Assembly (NCBI GenBank): GCA_950097015.1
Contig: CATNEN010000001.1
Span: 4,246,001 to 4,310,000 of the forward strand
Reading direction: 5' to 3'
Source: Macrostomum hystrix
Lineage: Eukaryota > Platyhelminthes > Macrostomidae
Length of the DNA stretch: 64,000 bases
A program made the translations under genes and the position numbers. This document shows, piece after piece, positions 22,401-29,679 of this stretch. Position 1 is the first letter of the stretch. Every line of letters begins with the position of its first letter. The notes under the pieces were generated by a model. That model saw only the letters and a list, made by a program, of their open reading frames with translations. It was not told where the DNA came from and searched no databases.

Positions 22401-24940
22401 TTGACTAATTGATCAATGATTTAGATCCCATTGACTAATTGATCAATTATTTAGATCCCATTGACTAATTGATCAATGATTTAGATCCCATTGACTAATT
22501 GATCAATGATTTAGATCCCATTGACTAATTGATCAATGATTTAGATCCCATTGACTAATTGATCAATGATTTAGATCCCATTGACTAATTGATCAATGAT
22601 TTAGATCCCATTGGCTAATTGATCAATGATTTAGATCCCATTGACTAATTGATCAATTATTTAGATCCCATTGACTAATTGATCAATGATTTAGATCCCA
22701 TTGACTAATTGATCAATGATTTAGATCCCATTGACTAATTGATCAACGATTTAGATCCCATCGACTAATTGATCAATGATTTAGATCACATTGACTAATT
22801 GATCAATGATTTAGATCCCATTGACTAATTGATCAATTATTTAGATCCCATTGACTAATTGATCAATGATTTAGATCCCATTGACTAATTGATCAATGAT
22901 TTAGATCCCATCGACTAATTGATCAATGATTTAGATCCCATTGACTAATTGATCAATTATTTAGATCCCATTGACTAATTGATCAATGATTTAGATCCCA
23001 TTGACTAATTGATCAATTATTTAGATCCCATTGACTAATTGATCAATTATTTAGATCCCATCGACTAATTGATCAATGATTTAGATCCCATCGACTAATT
23101 GATCAATGATTTAGATCCCATTGACTAATTGATCAATTATTTAGATCCCATTGACTAATTGATCAATGATTTAGATCCCATTGACTAATTGATCAATGAT
23201 TTAGATCCCATTGACTAATTGATCAACGATTTAGATCACATTGACTAATTGATCAATGATTTAGATCCCATCGACTAATTGATCAATGATTTAGATCCCA
23301 TTGACTAATTGATCAATTATTTAGATCCCATTGACTAATTGATCAATTATTTAGATCCCATCGACTAATTGATCAATTATTTAGATCCCATCGACTAATT
23401 GATCAATGATTTAGATCCCATTGGCTAATTGATCAATTATTTAGATCCCATTGACTAATTGATCAATTATTTAGATCCCATTGACTAATCAATGATCGAT
23501 CGATTGAATCAATGGCATCAATAATCAATGATTATATTCCACAAGTCAAAGATTACGATCCAATGTAAAATTCTTCAGTTCTTCAGATCCTCAATGAAAC
23601 ATATGATTACCATGCAATGTTGCCAGGCACCCACCTGCACCTATGGTCGGTGAATGGCGAGCCCCTAGCCAGCATCAACACAACCAGTGGCCGGGCGCAG
23701 CAGATTCACTGCCTAGCAATGAGCTGCCTACACGACTGGGATCCCATGAATGTAGTGCTAACAGCTGGCGCTGATGGGGTTGTGCGCATGTGGACTCTGG
23801 AATATGTTCAGGAGTCGGCCCATGGAGAACAGCCTACTCAGCAGCAGCAGCAGCAGCAGCAAAAACAGCAGCCTAGTTCACCAACCGATGATCAGTGGGT
23901 TGTTGGTGGCGGTGAGGTAAGATCTTTGGGTTGATAGTAACAATTTATAAATTAATTTTTATTATTAATGATTTACAATTTGCAGTAGGGCTGCGGGCAA
24001 TGGCACATTATTTGGTGACACTAGATCCGCAGCCAGCCAGGAGGCAATTCTGCTCATTTCGCTGACTCCTGAGCACACACGCACACAGGTGTGTACATCT
24101 GCCCTGACTTTATCATCGTCAGGCAGTGTACACTCTCACTGTGCCTTGGAGGTTGGCCCTCCAGGGCGTAAATTGCACGACAAGCCCCAATGAATGTTGT
24201 GGCCTCGCCGCGGAATCGAACTCAGGGACCTTAGTGCGAGAGGCAAACGCGTTAGCCACCAATATTCATTTATAGATATTTTTTAACTTCAGACTTTCGA
24301 CGAAACACGCCACAATCCGGACAGTCCGTCGCAAACCTCGGCCGAAGCTTCTCCCCCGCCCCAGCAGCAGCAGCGGCAGCCACGCGGGGCATCTGTAGCC
24401 TCCGACAATGATCAAGACGATAGATCTAGTCTAGAGAGCGGCCCTGGTGTCATTTCCGGTCAACAAACTCCGGCGGCGCTTCAGCAAAAGCCGAATCCGC
24501 AGCAGCAGCAGCAGCAGCAGCAGCATCGCCAAGGTGTCCGTTGGACCCGTCAGCTACTGTTCAAATCCAAGCTAACAATGCACACGGCATACGAAAGAAA
24601 CGACAATAGCCAGCCAGCCGGCGTCACAGCTCTATCAATCTCGCGCGATCATCGCGCCGTGTACATCGGCGACGCCCGCGGCCGGGTCTGGACCTGGAGC
24701 GTGCCGGCTGAACCGTTTCGCGGCGGCCTAGCCGACAATTGGGTTAAAGACGAAGGCGTGGCGGCTTGCGCCGAGTGCGGAGTGAAATTCTCGCCGACGG
24801 TGCGCAGGCATCACTGTCGCAACTGCGGCAGGGTGTTCTGCAATCGCTGCAGTAGGCACGAGATTGAAATCAAACGATTGCGCCTAATGAAACCTGTTCG
24901 AGTGTGCAATGCCTGCTATGCCGGCCTGAGGACTGCTTGA
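1081..24940 (+). CDS. WDFY3: WDFY3/ALFY-like PH-BEACH, WD40, FYVE scaffold gene (3' 14 exons; 5' end outside window)
   Basis: This is the 3' part of a gene for a giant scaffold that links protein aggregates and PI3P membranes to the autophagy machinery. Fourteen exons (1081-1462, 2127-2547, 4213-4503, 5604-6068, 6821-7495, 7985-8530, 10067-11038, 12341-13588, 14087-16839, 17415-17858, 20368-20831, 23627-23916, 23986-24088, 24293-24940) join in frame at every junction except the 12/13 one. They give about 3,230 codons, against 3,526 residues in human WDFY3. Order seen: armadillo/ConA-like N-terminal half, PH-like domain, BEACH domain ([21 protein letters not shown]), WD40 repeats and a C-terminal FYVE finger ([13 protein letters not shown]). 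Similarity to human WDFY3 runs collinearly through all exons. Insertions are low-complexity: polyQ, polyH, polyA and Gly runs. Domain order excludes LYST, NBEA and WDFY4-type alternatives less well than sequence does; the FYVE end and the exon-by-exon match favour WDFY3. Confidence 0.93.
1545..1890. repeat. 16-bp minisatellite in WDFY3 intron
   Basis: About 20 copies of a 16-bp unit (catttgcttcaaatcc, with ctac/cttc variants) in the intron 1463-2126. It decays on both sides into looser aaatccc-type copies. Three overlapping open frames through it are repeat artefacts. Confidence 0.95.
2127..2547 (+). CDS. WDFY3: WDFY3 exon b with polyQ tract
   Basis: The acceptor gcgcag completes an Arg codon with the previous exon and the frame reads [10 protein letters not shown], close to human [22 protein letters not shown] and [16 protein letters not shown] are near-identical to the human protein. 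An eight-glutamine run (about 2209-2231, mostly CAG) sits at a variable loop. The donor CTGCAG|GTAGCT is phase 0. Confidence 0.9.
2630..4130. repeat. Composite 21/14-bp minisatellite in WDFY3 intron
   Basis: The intron 2548-4212 is almost entirely a composite array of agctaatgagtgacagttg-type units, interspersed with shorter gatagttgacagttaat-like units. Blocks of about 100 bp recur, for example the runs starting with gacatttgacagctaat. This points to segmental amplification of multi-unit blocks. Confidence 0.95.
4213..4503 (+). CDS. WDFY3: WDFY3 exon c
   Basis: The exon opens after gttcccag and continues [13 protein letters not shown] in phase 0, matching human [28 protein letters not shown] and AVRLLGCFG are strongly conserved. 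The donor CCA|GTGAGT is phase 0. Length is 97 codons. Confidence 0.9.
4690..5300. repeat. 11-bp AT-rich minisatellite in WDFY3 intron
   Basis: About 55 copies of the 11-bp unit ttaaatactac with frequent aaatactaaatac variants, inside the intron 4504-5603. No RNA or coding signal is seen in the rest of the intron. Confidence 0.94.
5604..6068 (+). CDS. WDFY3: WDFY3 exon d, ends in a GC donor
   Basis: The exon has 155 codons, beginning with a Ser/Pro/Thr-rich insert and then [15 protein letters not shown] and [13 protein letters not shown] (human IIHPGAMLAMLDL). It must end after ...LDLQ because the next exon resumes with [10 protein letters not shown] in phase 0. The only fitting boundary is CAG|GCAAGC, a GC-AG intron rather than GT-AG. 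Confidence 0.85.
6200..6765. repeat. Degenerate ~20-bp repeat in WDFY3 intron
   Basis: The intron 6069-6820 holds a diverged tandem array around the motif ttcgttagtttgaacatcg. A block of about 60 bp (from agcataaaaactccgtt to gaacgtcgagatttcgtt) appears twice, near 6280-6330 and 6682-6735. This is the oldest-looking of the intron arrays. Confidence 0.8.
6821..7495 (+). CDS. WDFY3: WDFY3 exon e
   Basis: After the acceptor tctctcccag the frame reads [10 protein letters not shown], then [22 protein letters not shown] (human MFERLASQALEPMVLREFLRL), [15 protein letters not shown] and FFPPP-like sequence ([14 protein letters not shown]), the start of the ConA-like domain. It ends [13 protein letters not shown]|gtgtcg in phase 0. 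The frame stays open about 340 bp into the following intron repeat, so a retained intron would extend the protein before stopping. Confidence 0.9.
7535..7890. repeat. 36/42-bp minisatellite in WDFY3 intron
   Basis: About nine copies of a 36-bp unit containing cctcagatcccatgactca, alternating with a 42-bp variant that carries an extra attatc. It lies in the intron 7496-7984. The frame of the preceding exon stays open through most of it. Confidence 0.93.
7985..8530 (+). CDS. WDFY3: WDFY3 exon f (ConA-like domain)
   Basis: Opens after gatgatccag. [27 protein letters not shown] and YIGTPC match the laminin-G/ConA-like part of WDFY3 (human WHHLVLVMSKG, ALYIDGQLVNT, YIGTPP). A glycine-rich loop (about 8277-8342) replaces a short human loop. 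It ends [14 protein letters not shown] in phase 0. Confidence 0.9.
8625..9980. repeat. 20-bp minisatellite in WDFY3 intron
   Basis: About 65 copies of a 20-bp unit (agagacatcgtagtgagatt), kept in register for more than 1 kb with hardly any indels. The commonest polymorphism is gtag/gaag. Three longer blocks starting with agataccgttgttagatt repeat at about 180-bp spacing (8645, 8822, 8985), an early higher-order structure. Confidence 0.97.
10067..11038 (+). CDS. WDFY3: WDFY3 exon g
   Basis: 324 codons opening after gaattccag. [45 protein letters not shown] and [14 protein letters not shown] match human WDFY3 closely. It has an internal Gly/Ser insert (about 10604-10680). The donor TTGCAG|GTAAGG is phase 0. 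Confidence 0.92.
11175..12240. repeat. 31-bp minisatellite in WDFY3 intron
   Basis: About 34 copies of a 31-bp unit centred on aattgggattccaggtagac in the intron 11039-12340. Every unit contains ttccag|gtaga, which resembles joined acceptor and donor splice signals. Confidence 0.96.
12341..13588 (+). CDS. WDFY3: WDFY3 exon h with polyH, polyA and polyQ runs
   Basis: 416 codons opening after catccgcag. [12 protein letters not shown] and [30 protein letters not shown] match the human TLGFDWIMMF and DLASMWMSPDFLCALAATVFP stretches. Low-complexity inserts stand out: eight His (about 12690-12717), a long Ala run (about 13231-13288) and a nine-Gln run (about 13378-13404). The donor TATCAG|GTAAGT is phase 0. 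Confidence 0.9.
13655..13990. repeat. 22-bp minisatellite in WDFY3 intron
   Basis: About 15 copies of a 22-bp unit built on tatcacacctgttctagta in the intron 13589-14086. It starts within about 70 bp of the splice donor. Confidence 0.95.
14087..16839 (+). CDS. WDFY3: WDFY3 exon i: PH-like domain and most of BEACH
   Basis: The largest exon seen, opening after actgcccgcag. Its N-terminal part matches human WDFY3 (HCLNRTILYQ-like [12 protein letters not shown]). A PH-like domain follows (about 15780-16200; [40 protein letters not shown]). BEACH starts near 16255 with [16 protein letters not shown] and includes [28 protein letters not shown] and FYLPQFL. The donor is AA|GTGAGT in phase 2, completing Lys of PPWAK in the next exon. 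A Gly-rich spacer lies near 14966-15030. Confidence 0.95.
17048..17366 (+). mobile_element. tRNA-derived SINE with 12-bp target duplication
   Basis: A 319-bp element with an RNA polymerase III A box (tagcctagtggttaggg) and B box (ggttcgattcc, 17097-17107), followed by a tRNA-unrelated body and a short att-rich tail. It is flanked by perfect direct repeats taataatccaga at 17036-17047 and 17367-17378, the expected product of LINE-driven insertion. It sits in sense orientation in a WDFY3 intron and has relatives near 27152, 46265 and 60785. Confidence 0.92.
17415..17858 (+). CDS. WDFY3: WDFY3 exon j: end of BEACH domain
   Basis: Opens after aatttcgcag and reads [35 protein letters not shown], the BEACH core, then [12 protein letters not shown] and [19 protein letters not shown]. 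This is near-identical to human. It ends at the donor GATAG|GTAAGC in phase 2. Confidence 0.95.
17905..20310. repeat. 16-bp minisatellite with higher-order blocks in WDFY3 intron
   Basis: About 150 copies of a 16-bp unit (ctctcccgtgtctcat) fill the intron 17859-20367. A diagnostic block containing ttcccggtattatttctcc and then cttccatgtctcatc recurs near 18335, 18890, 19545, 19720 and 20205, so multi-unit segments of roughly 180 to 660 bp have been copied. The many overlapping long open frames are artefacts. The same unit occurs inverted inside the PPIE-intron element. Confidence 0.97.
20368..20831 (+). CDS. WDFY3: WDFY3 exon k: first WD40 repeats
   Basis: Opens after aactccag in phase 2 and reads into [41 protein letters not shown] and [17 protein letters not shown], all conserved WD40 blades. 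It ends GDIATAAG with the donor G|GTGAGG, phase 1, which joins exactly to the following exon. Confidence 0.94.
20925..23490. repeat. 30-bp minisatellite in WDFY3 intron, strictly in register
   Basis: About 85 copies of a 30-bp unit containing gatcaatgatttagatccc run for about 2.5 kb with no net insertion or deletion. Variation is confined to a few positions (aatgat/aattat/aacgat, ccca/caca, ttgac/tcgac). It fills the intron 20832-23626. Confidence 0.98.
23627..23916 (+). CDS. WDFY3: WDFY3 exon l: last WD40 blade and polyQ
   Basis: Opens after atgttgccag; the joined Gly codon gives [19 protein letters not shown] (human GTYIHVWSINGNPIVSVNT), then [24 protein letters not shown]-rich polyQ run follows near 23838-23875. 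The best-looking donor is GAG|GTAAGA after 23916 (phase 0), but that phase does not fit the next exon. An upstream phase-2 donor in GATCA|GTGGGT would fit. The 3' boundary is therefore uncertain. Confidence 0.82.
23986..24088 (+). CDS. WDFY3: WDFY3 exon m: short exon in the LIR-bearing linker
   Basis: A short exon between the acceptor tttgcag and the donor CACAG|GTGTGT. The frame in phase with the last exon reads [15 protein letters not shown] at its end, aligned with human DGFIFVNYSEGQTRAHLQ, the segment carrying the GABARAP-binding LIR. The aromatic residue of the LIR core is absent here. Exon choice rests on this alignment plus an open frame and both splice signals. Confidence 0.65.
24095..24270 (-). 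mobile_element. tRNA-derived SINE, second family, antisense in WDFY3 intron
   Basis: Read on the minus strand, the segment starts ggtggctaacgcgtttgcc (A-box-like) and holds gagttcgattccgcgg (B-box-like), followed by a non-tRNA body. It fills most of the 204-bp intron 24089-24292. Its body differs from the 17048 element, so it is a separate family. No clear target duplication is visible. Confidence 0.7.
24293..24940 (+). CDS. WDFY3: WDFY3 last exon: FYVE zinc finger and stop
   Basis: Opens after tttaacttcag. Two polyQ-rich patches precede [19 protein letters not shown] (human [19 protein letters not shown]), one more WD-like blade ([15 protein letters not shown]) and a FYVE domain with the eight metal ligands in [22 protein letters not shown] and VCNAC, including the PI3P-binding RRHHCR basic motif. 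The stop TGA is at 24938-24940. Confidence 0.95.
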   Translation, partial: TFDETRHNPDSPSQTSAEASPPPQQQQRQPRGASVASDNDQDDRSSLESGPGVISGQQTPAALQQKPNPQQQQQQQQHRQGVRWTRQLLFKSKLTMHTAYERNDNSQPAGVTALSISRDHRAVYIGDARGRVWTWSVPAEPFRGGLADNWVKDEGVAACAECGVKFSPTVRRHHCRNCGRVFCNRCSRHEIEIKRLRLMKPVRVCNACYAGLRTA

Positions 24941-25149
24941 CCGGCCCGACTGTTTATCGACTGTTTTGCATGAATCTCATCGGAATGGATACTCTGGTGA
25001 CCTTTTTTGTTATTAACTGTTAATAGTTTTAAATGTGTAATAATGCTGTATAGAGTTTAGCTGCTAGGTAAGCTGGGACACTAATTAAAATTATTCGGTT
25101 AAGATTCGAACTTTCGACCTTCTAGTCAGAATCCCAAAGCTGTAAGCTG

Positions 25150-25668
25150 TGAAGATCCCATTGAGTAGATTCAGATCCCATTGAGTAGATTCAGATCCCA
25201 TTGAGTAGATTCAGATCCCATTGAGTATATTCAGATTCCATTGAGTATATTCAGATTCCATTCAGTATATTCAGATCCCATTGTGTAGATTCAGATCCCA
25301 TTGAGTATATTCAGATTCCATTCAGTATATTCAGATCCCATTGTGTAGATTCAGATCCCATTGAGTATATTCAGATTCCATTCAGTATATTCAGATCCCA
25401 TTGTGTAGATTCAGATCCCATTGAGTATATTCAGATTCCATTGAGTATATTCAGATTCCATTCAGTATATTCAGATCCCATTGTGTAGATTCAGATTCCA
25501 TTGAGTAGATTCAGATCCCATTGAGTAGATTCAGATCCCATTGAGTATATTCAGATTCCATTCAGTATATTCAGATCCCATTGTGTAGATTCAGATCCCA
25601 TTGAGTATATTCAGATTCCATTCAGTATATTCAGATCCCATTGAGTAGATTCAGATTCCATTGAGTAT
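25150..25668. repeat. 20-bp minisatellite downstream of WDFY3
   Basis: About 26 in-register copies of a 20-bp unit (cagatcccattgagtagatt) with ttcc/tccc and gaga/tata variants. It lies in the probable 3' UTR or just beyond. The gatcccattga core resembles the 30-bp array of the preceding intron but the unit length differs. Confidence 0.95.
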
Positions 25669-27151
25669 AGTTGGGTGCAGTAGCATGCAAGAAATATTTA
25701 ATCAGTTAAGTGGTAAGTGGTAACGTTTTCAGAAATATTAGTTAATTGATTTAGGTTTTTGTTAGTTTATTCTGGCTGTAATTGTTAAACAAATTATGTT
25801 TTTCTATTACATTTGGGATTCAAATTTATTTGTTTTTGTTCATAATAAAACGAAACAACTTTTTTTTCACGTGTGATTTCACGTACCGTAGACAAATAGT
25901 GTTTATATTATTGCAGGTATAGTGAAGATAATGTTATCGATTAGTTGATTACTAAGTTTGAATATTCTCTAAGTATTTGTATGCCAGTAGAAAAGCACTA
26001 ATTTTGTGATAACTAAACATTTTACACTAAAGTTCTGTCACGTGTTTCATTTTCAATTATTCCTTTTTTTCTTGGCCCCTGTTTTCGAATGCATAATAAA
26101 TATCATTATACAAGAGTGCATATAGTAACCGGTATGCTATGATTGTCTGTAAAATATTGTTACAGTTCATCTTAAATATTGAATCAATTAATTGTAAATG
26201 CACAATTTTCCTAAGTTTTAAGTGATTTTCAATCAATCGATAACCATTTCCAATGCACAGAAATATTCTAACCATTTCCCTACTAAATTATTGTGAGCGC
26301 CATTGTGTCTATGCTTATAATTTACCTCTATAAGGTTATAGTTCTCCCAGGATTTCTATAAATAGCATCTAGCTCATATGTATATTATAGGTACTGTATA
26401 CAGAACTCGTTGATATTTTAGAATACACTAAAAATCTAATACTGAATGGGCATTCATAGATTTGTAATAAAAACTTAGTCTTTGTTAATCAGTCTTGTTT
26501 ATATTCAAAATCTAATGTTGTTTCCTTGTGTAATCTTGTTTGTTGTTTGTGTTTTTCTGTCTCTCATTAAGTTCTGTTATTGGTAGAACTATATTTAGTA
26601 TGCTGCAGTATTAGAATTCAGAATGGAAAAATAAGCATTCAAATATTGAATTATTGATGTTGTATTGCTTAGACTTTCCATGCACTAAAACTGATAGGAT
26701 TGATATTTGTCAATGCTTGCAATTTTTCTTAATATACAGTTTAATATTTATTATTTATGCTAATGCTTTAGTCAGTGTAATAGTCAGTTTGAATGCAATC
26801 AGTTCAATAATGTTTAATAAATTATTAAATATTTATTTATTGACACACTCACATTCAAAGATCGAGAAGCACTGTTGATTTTTTTATGCTAATTTAGTAT
26901 CGAAATATATTAGATTTTGACGCTTAAAAGTTTTCTATTCGGTGTTTCTTTCATTTTTGAATAAAATCTGTCATTTCCGTGCTTGACTACTTAAATATTA
27001 GATTTCAAGTAGTATGTAAAGTGGTGGATTTGCTCTAGTTTTAAGCCTCGGTTAGAAGTCCTAAGCTAAGCTTACAGAGCTAAAAGGTCCACTTAGTTAT
27101 TGACAACTAAAATAATCTTAGTACCCTTCTCTGAGAGTATATACTATCAGA

Positions 27152-27360
27152 CAGGTTGTAGCCTTGTGATTAGAGCGTCGGACTCACGACTTGAAGGTCG
27201 GGGGTTCGATTCACGACTCCACTGGAACAATCTGTGTCCTTTAGCTAGACCCTTAACTCTGCATGGCTTCAGTTCACCCAGCTGTTAAATGTCACAGCAG
27301 CAATAGCTGTCTGCGTGCTGTCGGCTGCATATCTGGCCCAATCGGACAGGTGTAATCAAT
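27152..27360 (+). mobile_element. SINE copy upstream of PPIE
   Basis: Second copy of the SINE family seen at 17048: ggttgtagccttgtgattagag (A box region), ggttcgattca at 27203-27213 (B box), then the shared body with cagttcacccagctgttaaatg. It lacks about 100 bp of the middle found in the first copy. It ends roughly 40 bp before the PPIE splice acceptor, so it may overlap the promoter or 5' intron. Confidence 0.85.
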
Positions 27361-27414
27361 TATTAGTTATTTTAAAAAATTCTATTGTTATCAACTATTT
27401 CAGCTGCCAAAGCC

Positions 27415-29384
27415 ATGGCCTCGATGCCAGAGTTTCAAATGCCCAAAGGTTCCTACAATCCTTTGAATAAGCGCATTGTCTACGTTGGCGGCTTAGCAGA
27501 CGAAGTGGATCAGAAAATCTTGCACGCAGCTTTCATACCGTTTGGCGACATTGTGGACATCTCCATACCGTTGGACTATCAGTCTAGCAAGCATCGCGGC
27601 TTCGCATTCGTTGAATTCGAATCAGCCGAAGATGCCGCAGCTGCCATAGACAATATGAACGAGGGAGAACTCTATGGCCGAACCTTACGGGTTAACATTG
27701 CCAGGTGCGCGGGTCTTAAAGCTCATTCATTCATTCGAAATGAGTGCTTTCAAATGCCTGTGTACAACTGTCCAGTCCGTGGACTGGGGTGGTCACCGAA
27801 ATTTCTAAGCTGATTCTGCCTTGGTTGTAGCATAAAGTTGAGATTGTATCGGGGGCAGAAATAAGTCACACTTGTCAAACGGTAGATTATAAGAATTTAC
27901 TTTATAACTCTAGATCAGGGGTAGGCAAACTTATTTGCTGGCGGGCCAAAGAGAGAACCTAAAAGACGACAGCGGACCGCATTGACTGTATAAATATGAG
28001 ATAGGGGAGAGATGAGACACGGGAGAGATGAGACACGGGAGAGATGAGACATGGGAGAGATGAGACACGCGAGAGATTAGACACAAGAGAGATGAGAAAC
28101 GGGAGAGATGAGACACAGGAGAGATAAGACACGGCATAGATGAGACACGGGAGAGATGAGACAGGGGAGAGATGAGACACAGGAGAGATGAGACACGGGA
28201 GAGATTAGACACGGCATAGATGAGACACGGGAGAGATGAGACACGGGAGAGATTAGACACGGGAGAGATTAGACACGGCATAGATGAGACACGGGAGAGA
28301 TGTGACACGGGAGAGATTAGACACGGCATAGATGAGACACGGGAGAGATTAGACACGGCATAGATGAGACACAGGAGAGATGAGACACGGGAGAGATTAG
28401 ACACGGGAGAGATTAGACACGGGAGAGATTAGACACGGGAGAGATGAGACACGGGAGAGATGAAACAGGACACTGTAGATGTCAGTAGGGGCAACGGGCC
28501 GGATTCGGGAGCTTTGAGGGCCGCATCTGGCCCGCGGGCCGGAGTTTGCCGACCCCTGCTCTAGATCAACTCAGTATGTCTTAAAGCATGTCTTTCCATG
28601 GGTAAGGCCATTCGAACACTCGACACAAATTGTTAAGACCATGTCAAAACCGATCCGCAGGCCCGTCCGAATTCGCGAAGGCTGGGGTCGCCCAGTCTGG
28701 TCCGATGACAACTGGCTGAAGAAATTCGGCGGAGCCACCCTGCAGCACAATCAGCCGGCTGAGGAAGCGCCAAATGAAGGCGAAGCATCCGGCGGATCTA
28801 AAGAGGCCACTGGAGATTCCACTGCTGCTGCTGTTGCTGCCGATTCCGCTGCGGATTCTCAGCCAGCGGCTAAAAAGTCAAAACCATCCGGAGGCAATCC
28901 TCGTGTCTACCTGGACATCAGCATCGGCGGCAGGCCAGTTGGTCGCATTGTGGCCGAATTGCGCAGCGACGTTGTGCCGAAGACGGCGGAAAATTTTCGC
29001 TGCCTCTGCAGCCACGAGCGCGGCTTCGGCCTCCGCGGCTCCAAATTCCACCGGATCATTCCCGGCTTCATGTGCCAGGGCGGCGACTTCACCAAAGGCA
29101 ACGGCACCGGCGGCAAGTCCATCTACGGCGACAAATTCGAGGATGAGAACTTCAAACTGCGTCACACCGGCCCTGGCGTACTGTCTATGGCCAACAGCGG
29201 GCCCAACACCAACGGCTCGCAGTTCTTCATCTGCACCGAGGCCACAGCTTGGCTAGATAACAAGCACGTGGTGTTTGGCCGTGTGCTTGACGGCATGCCT
29301 ATTGTGCGCAAGATGGAAGCTGTCGGCTCTAAGTCTGGCAAGCCTAGTCAACCTGTGGTCATTGACGACTGCGGCGTTGTCTGA
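27415..29384 (+). CDS. PPIE: Cyclophilin E: RRM plus peptidyl-prolyl isomerase (2 exons)
   Basis: A nuclear peptidyl-prolyl cis-trans isomerase associated with the spliceosome, joining an N-terminal RNA-recognition motif to a cyclophilin domain. Exon 1 is 27415-27704 (RRM; RNP2-like [11 protein letters not shown]1-like HRGFAFVEF). Exon 2 is 28661-29384 (cyclophilin; [45 protein letters not shown]). The catalytic Arg in FHRIIP and the QGGDF, NGSQFF and W residues of the active site are present. The splice AG|gt...cag|G joins [11 protein letters not shown] exactly as in human NLAKPMRIKEG. A 21-residue leader precedes the RRM. An acceptor-like ttcag lies 11 bp before the ATG, so a 5' intron or trans-spliced leader is likely. 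Confidence 0.94.
27916..28558. mobile_element. Non-autonomous hAT-like element in the PPIE intron
   Basis: The ends are inverted repeats, caggggtaggcaaact at the left and agtttgccgacccctg at the right (one mismatch in 16). They are flanked by a perfect 8-bp direct repeat, ctctagat, at 27908-27915 and 28559-28566. Eight-base duplications and CAGGGGT..GGCAAAC ends are hallmarks of the hAT superfamily. The 643-bp interior carries no transposase. Most of it is a 16-bp minisatellite, with GC-rich gggccgcatctggcccgcgg near the right end. Confidence 0.9.
27998..28465. repeat. 16-bp minisatellite inside the hAT-like element
   Basis: About 28 copies of gggagagatgagacac with variants such as ggcatagatgagacac. 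This is the reverse complement of the unit that fills the WDFY3 intron at 17905-20310. It lies wholly between the terminal repeats of the hAT-like element. Confidence 0.95.
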
Positions 29385-29526
29385 TTTCTAACTTTCTCTT
29401 TTTTACTGTCGTTGCTTACAAAAATTCTTTCTCTCGCTTTTAACTTGTTAATAATTAATATGTAATCGTCAATCCCGAGTGTTGAACATTTGAAAGCCAA
29501 TTACTATAGTTAATGTGTGTCACATA

Positions 29527-29532
29527 AATAAA
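29527..29532 (+). promoter_or_regulatory. Candidate poly(A) signal of PPIE
   Basis: AATAAA about 140 nt after the PPIE stop, in an AT-rich 3' region (cacataaataaatata). Position and sequence fit cleavage of the PPIE transcript; no cDNA evidence is available here. Confidence 0.6.
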
Positions 29533-29679
29533 TATACTAATTATGTATGGCTGTAATTCTAGTGTCTATGATACTGGCTTTGTGCTATTGACCCATGGGT
29601 TTTGTACAGCTGTTAAGTCCATAGTTTTGCATCAAAGAAGCTCGTACAAATAGTCACAGATTCGAACTCCTGACCTCTA

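Larger units (their letters stand above)
24941..27403. other. WDFY3-PPIE intergenic region
   Basis: This AT-rich interval holds the WDFY3 3' end, a 20-bp minisatellite (25150-25668), about 1.4 kb of sequence with no recognisable gene, and a SINE near 27152. A canonical AATAAA lies at 25844-25849, about 900 nt after the WDFY3 stop, and is a weak candidate poly(A) signal. Short open frames at 26057-26275 and 26654-26878 have no recognisable similarity and AT-rich composition. Confidence 0.6.
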
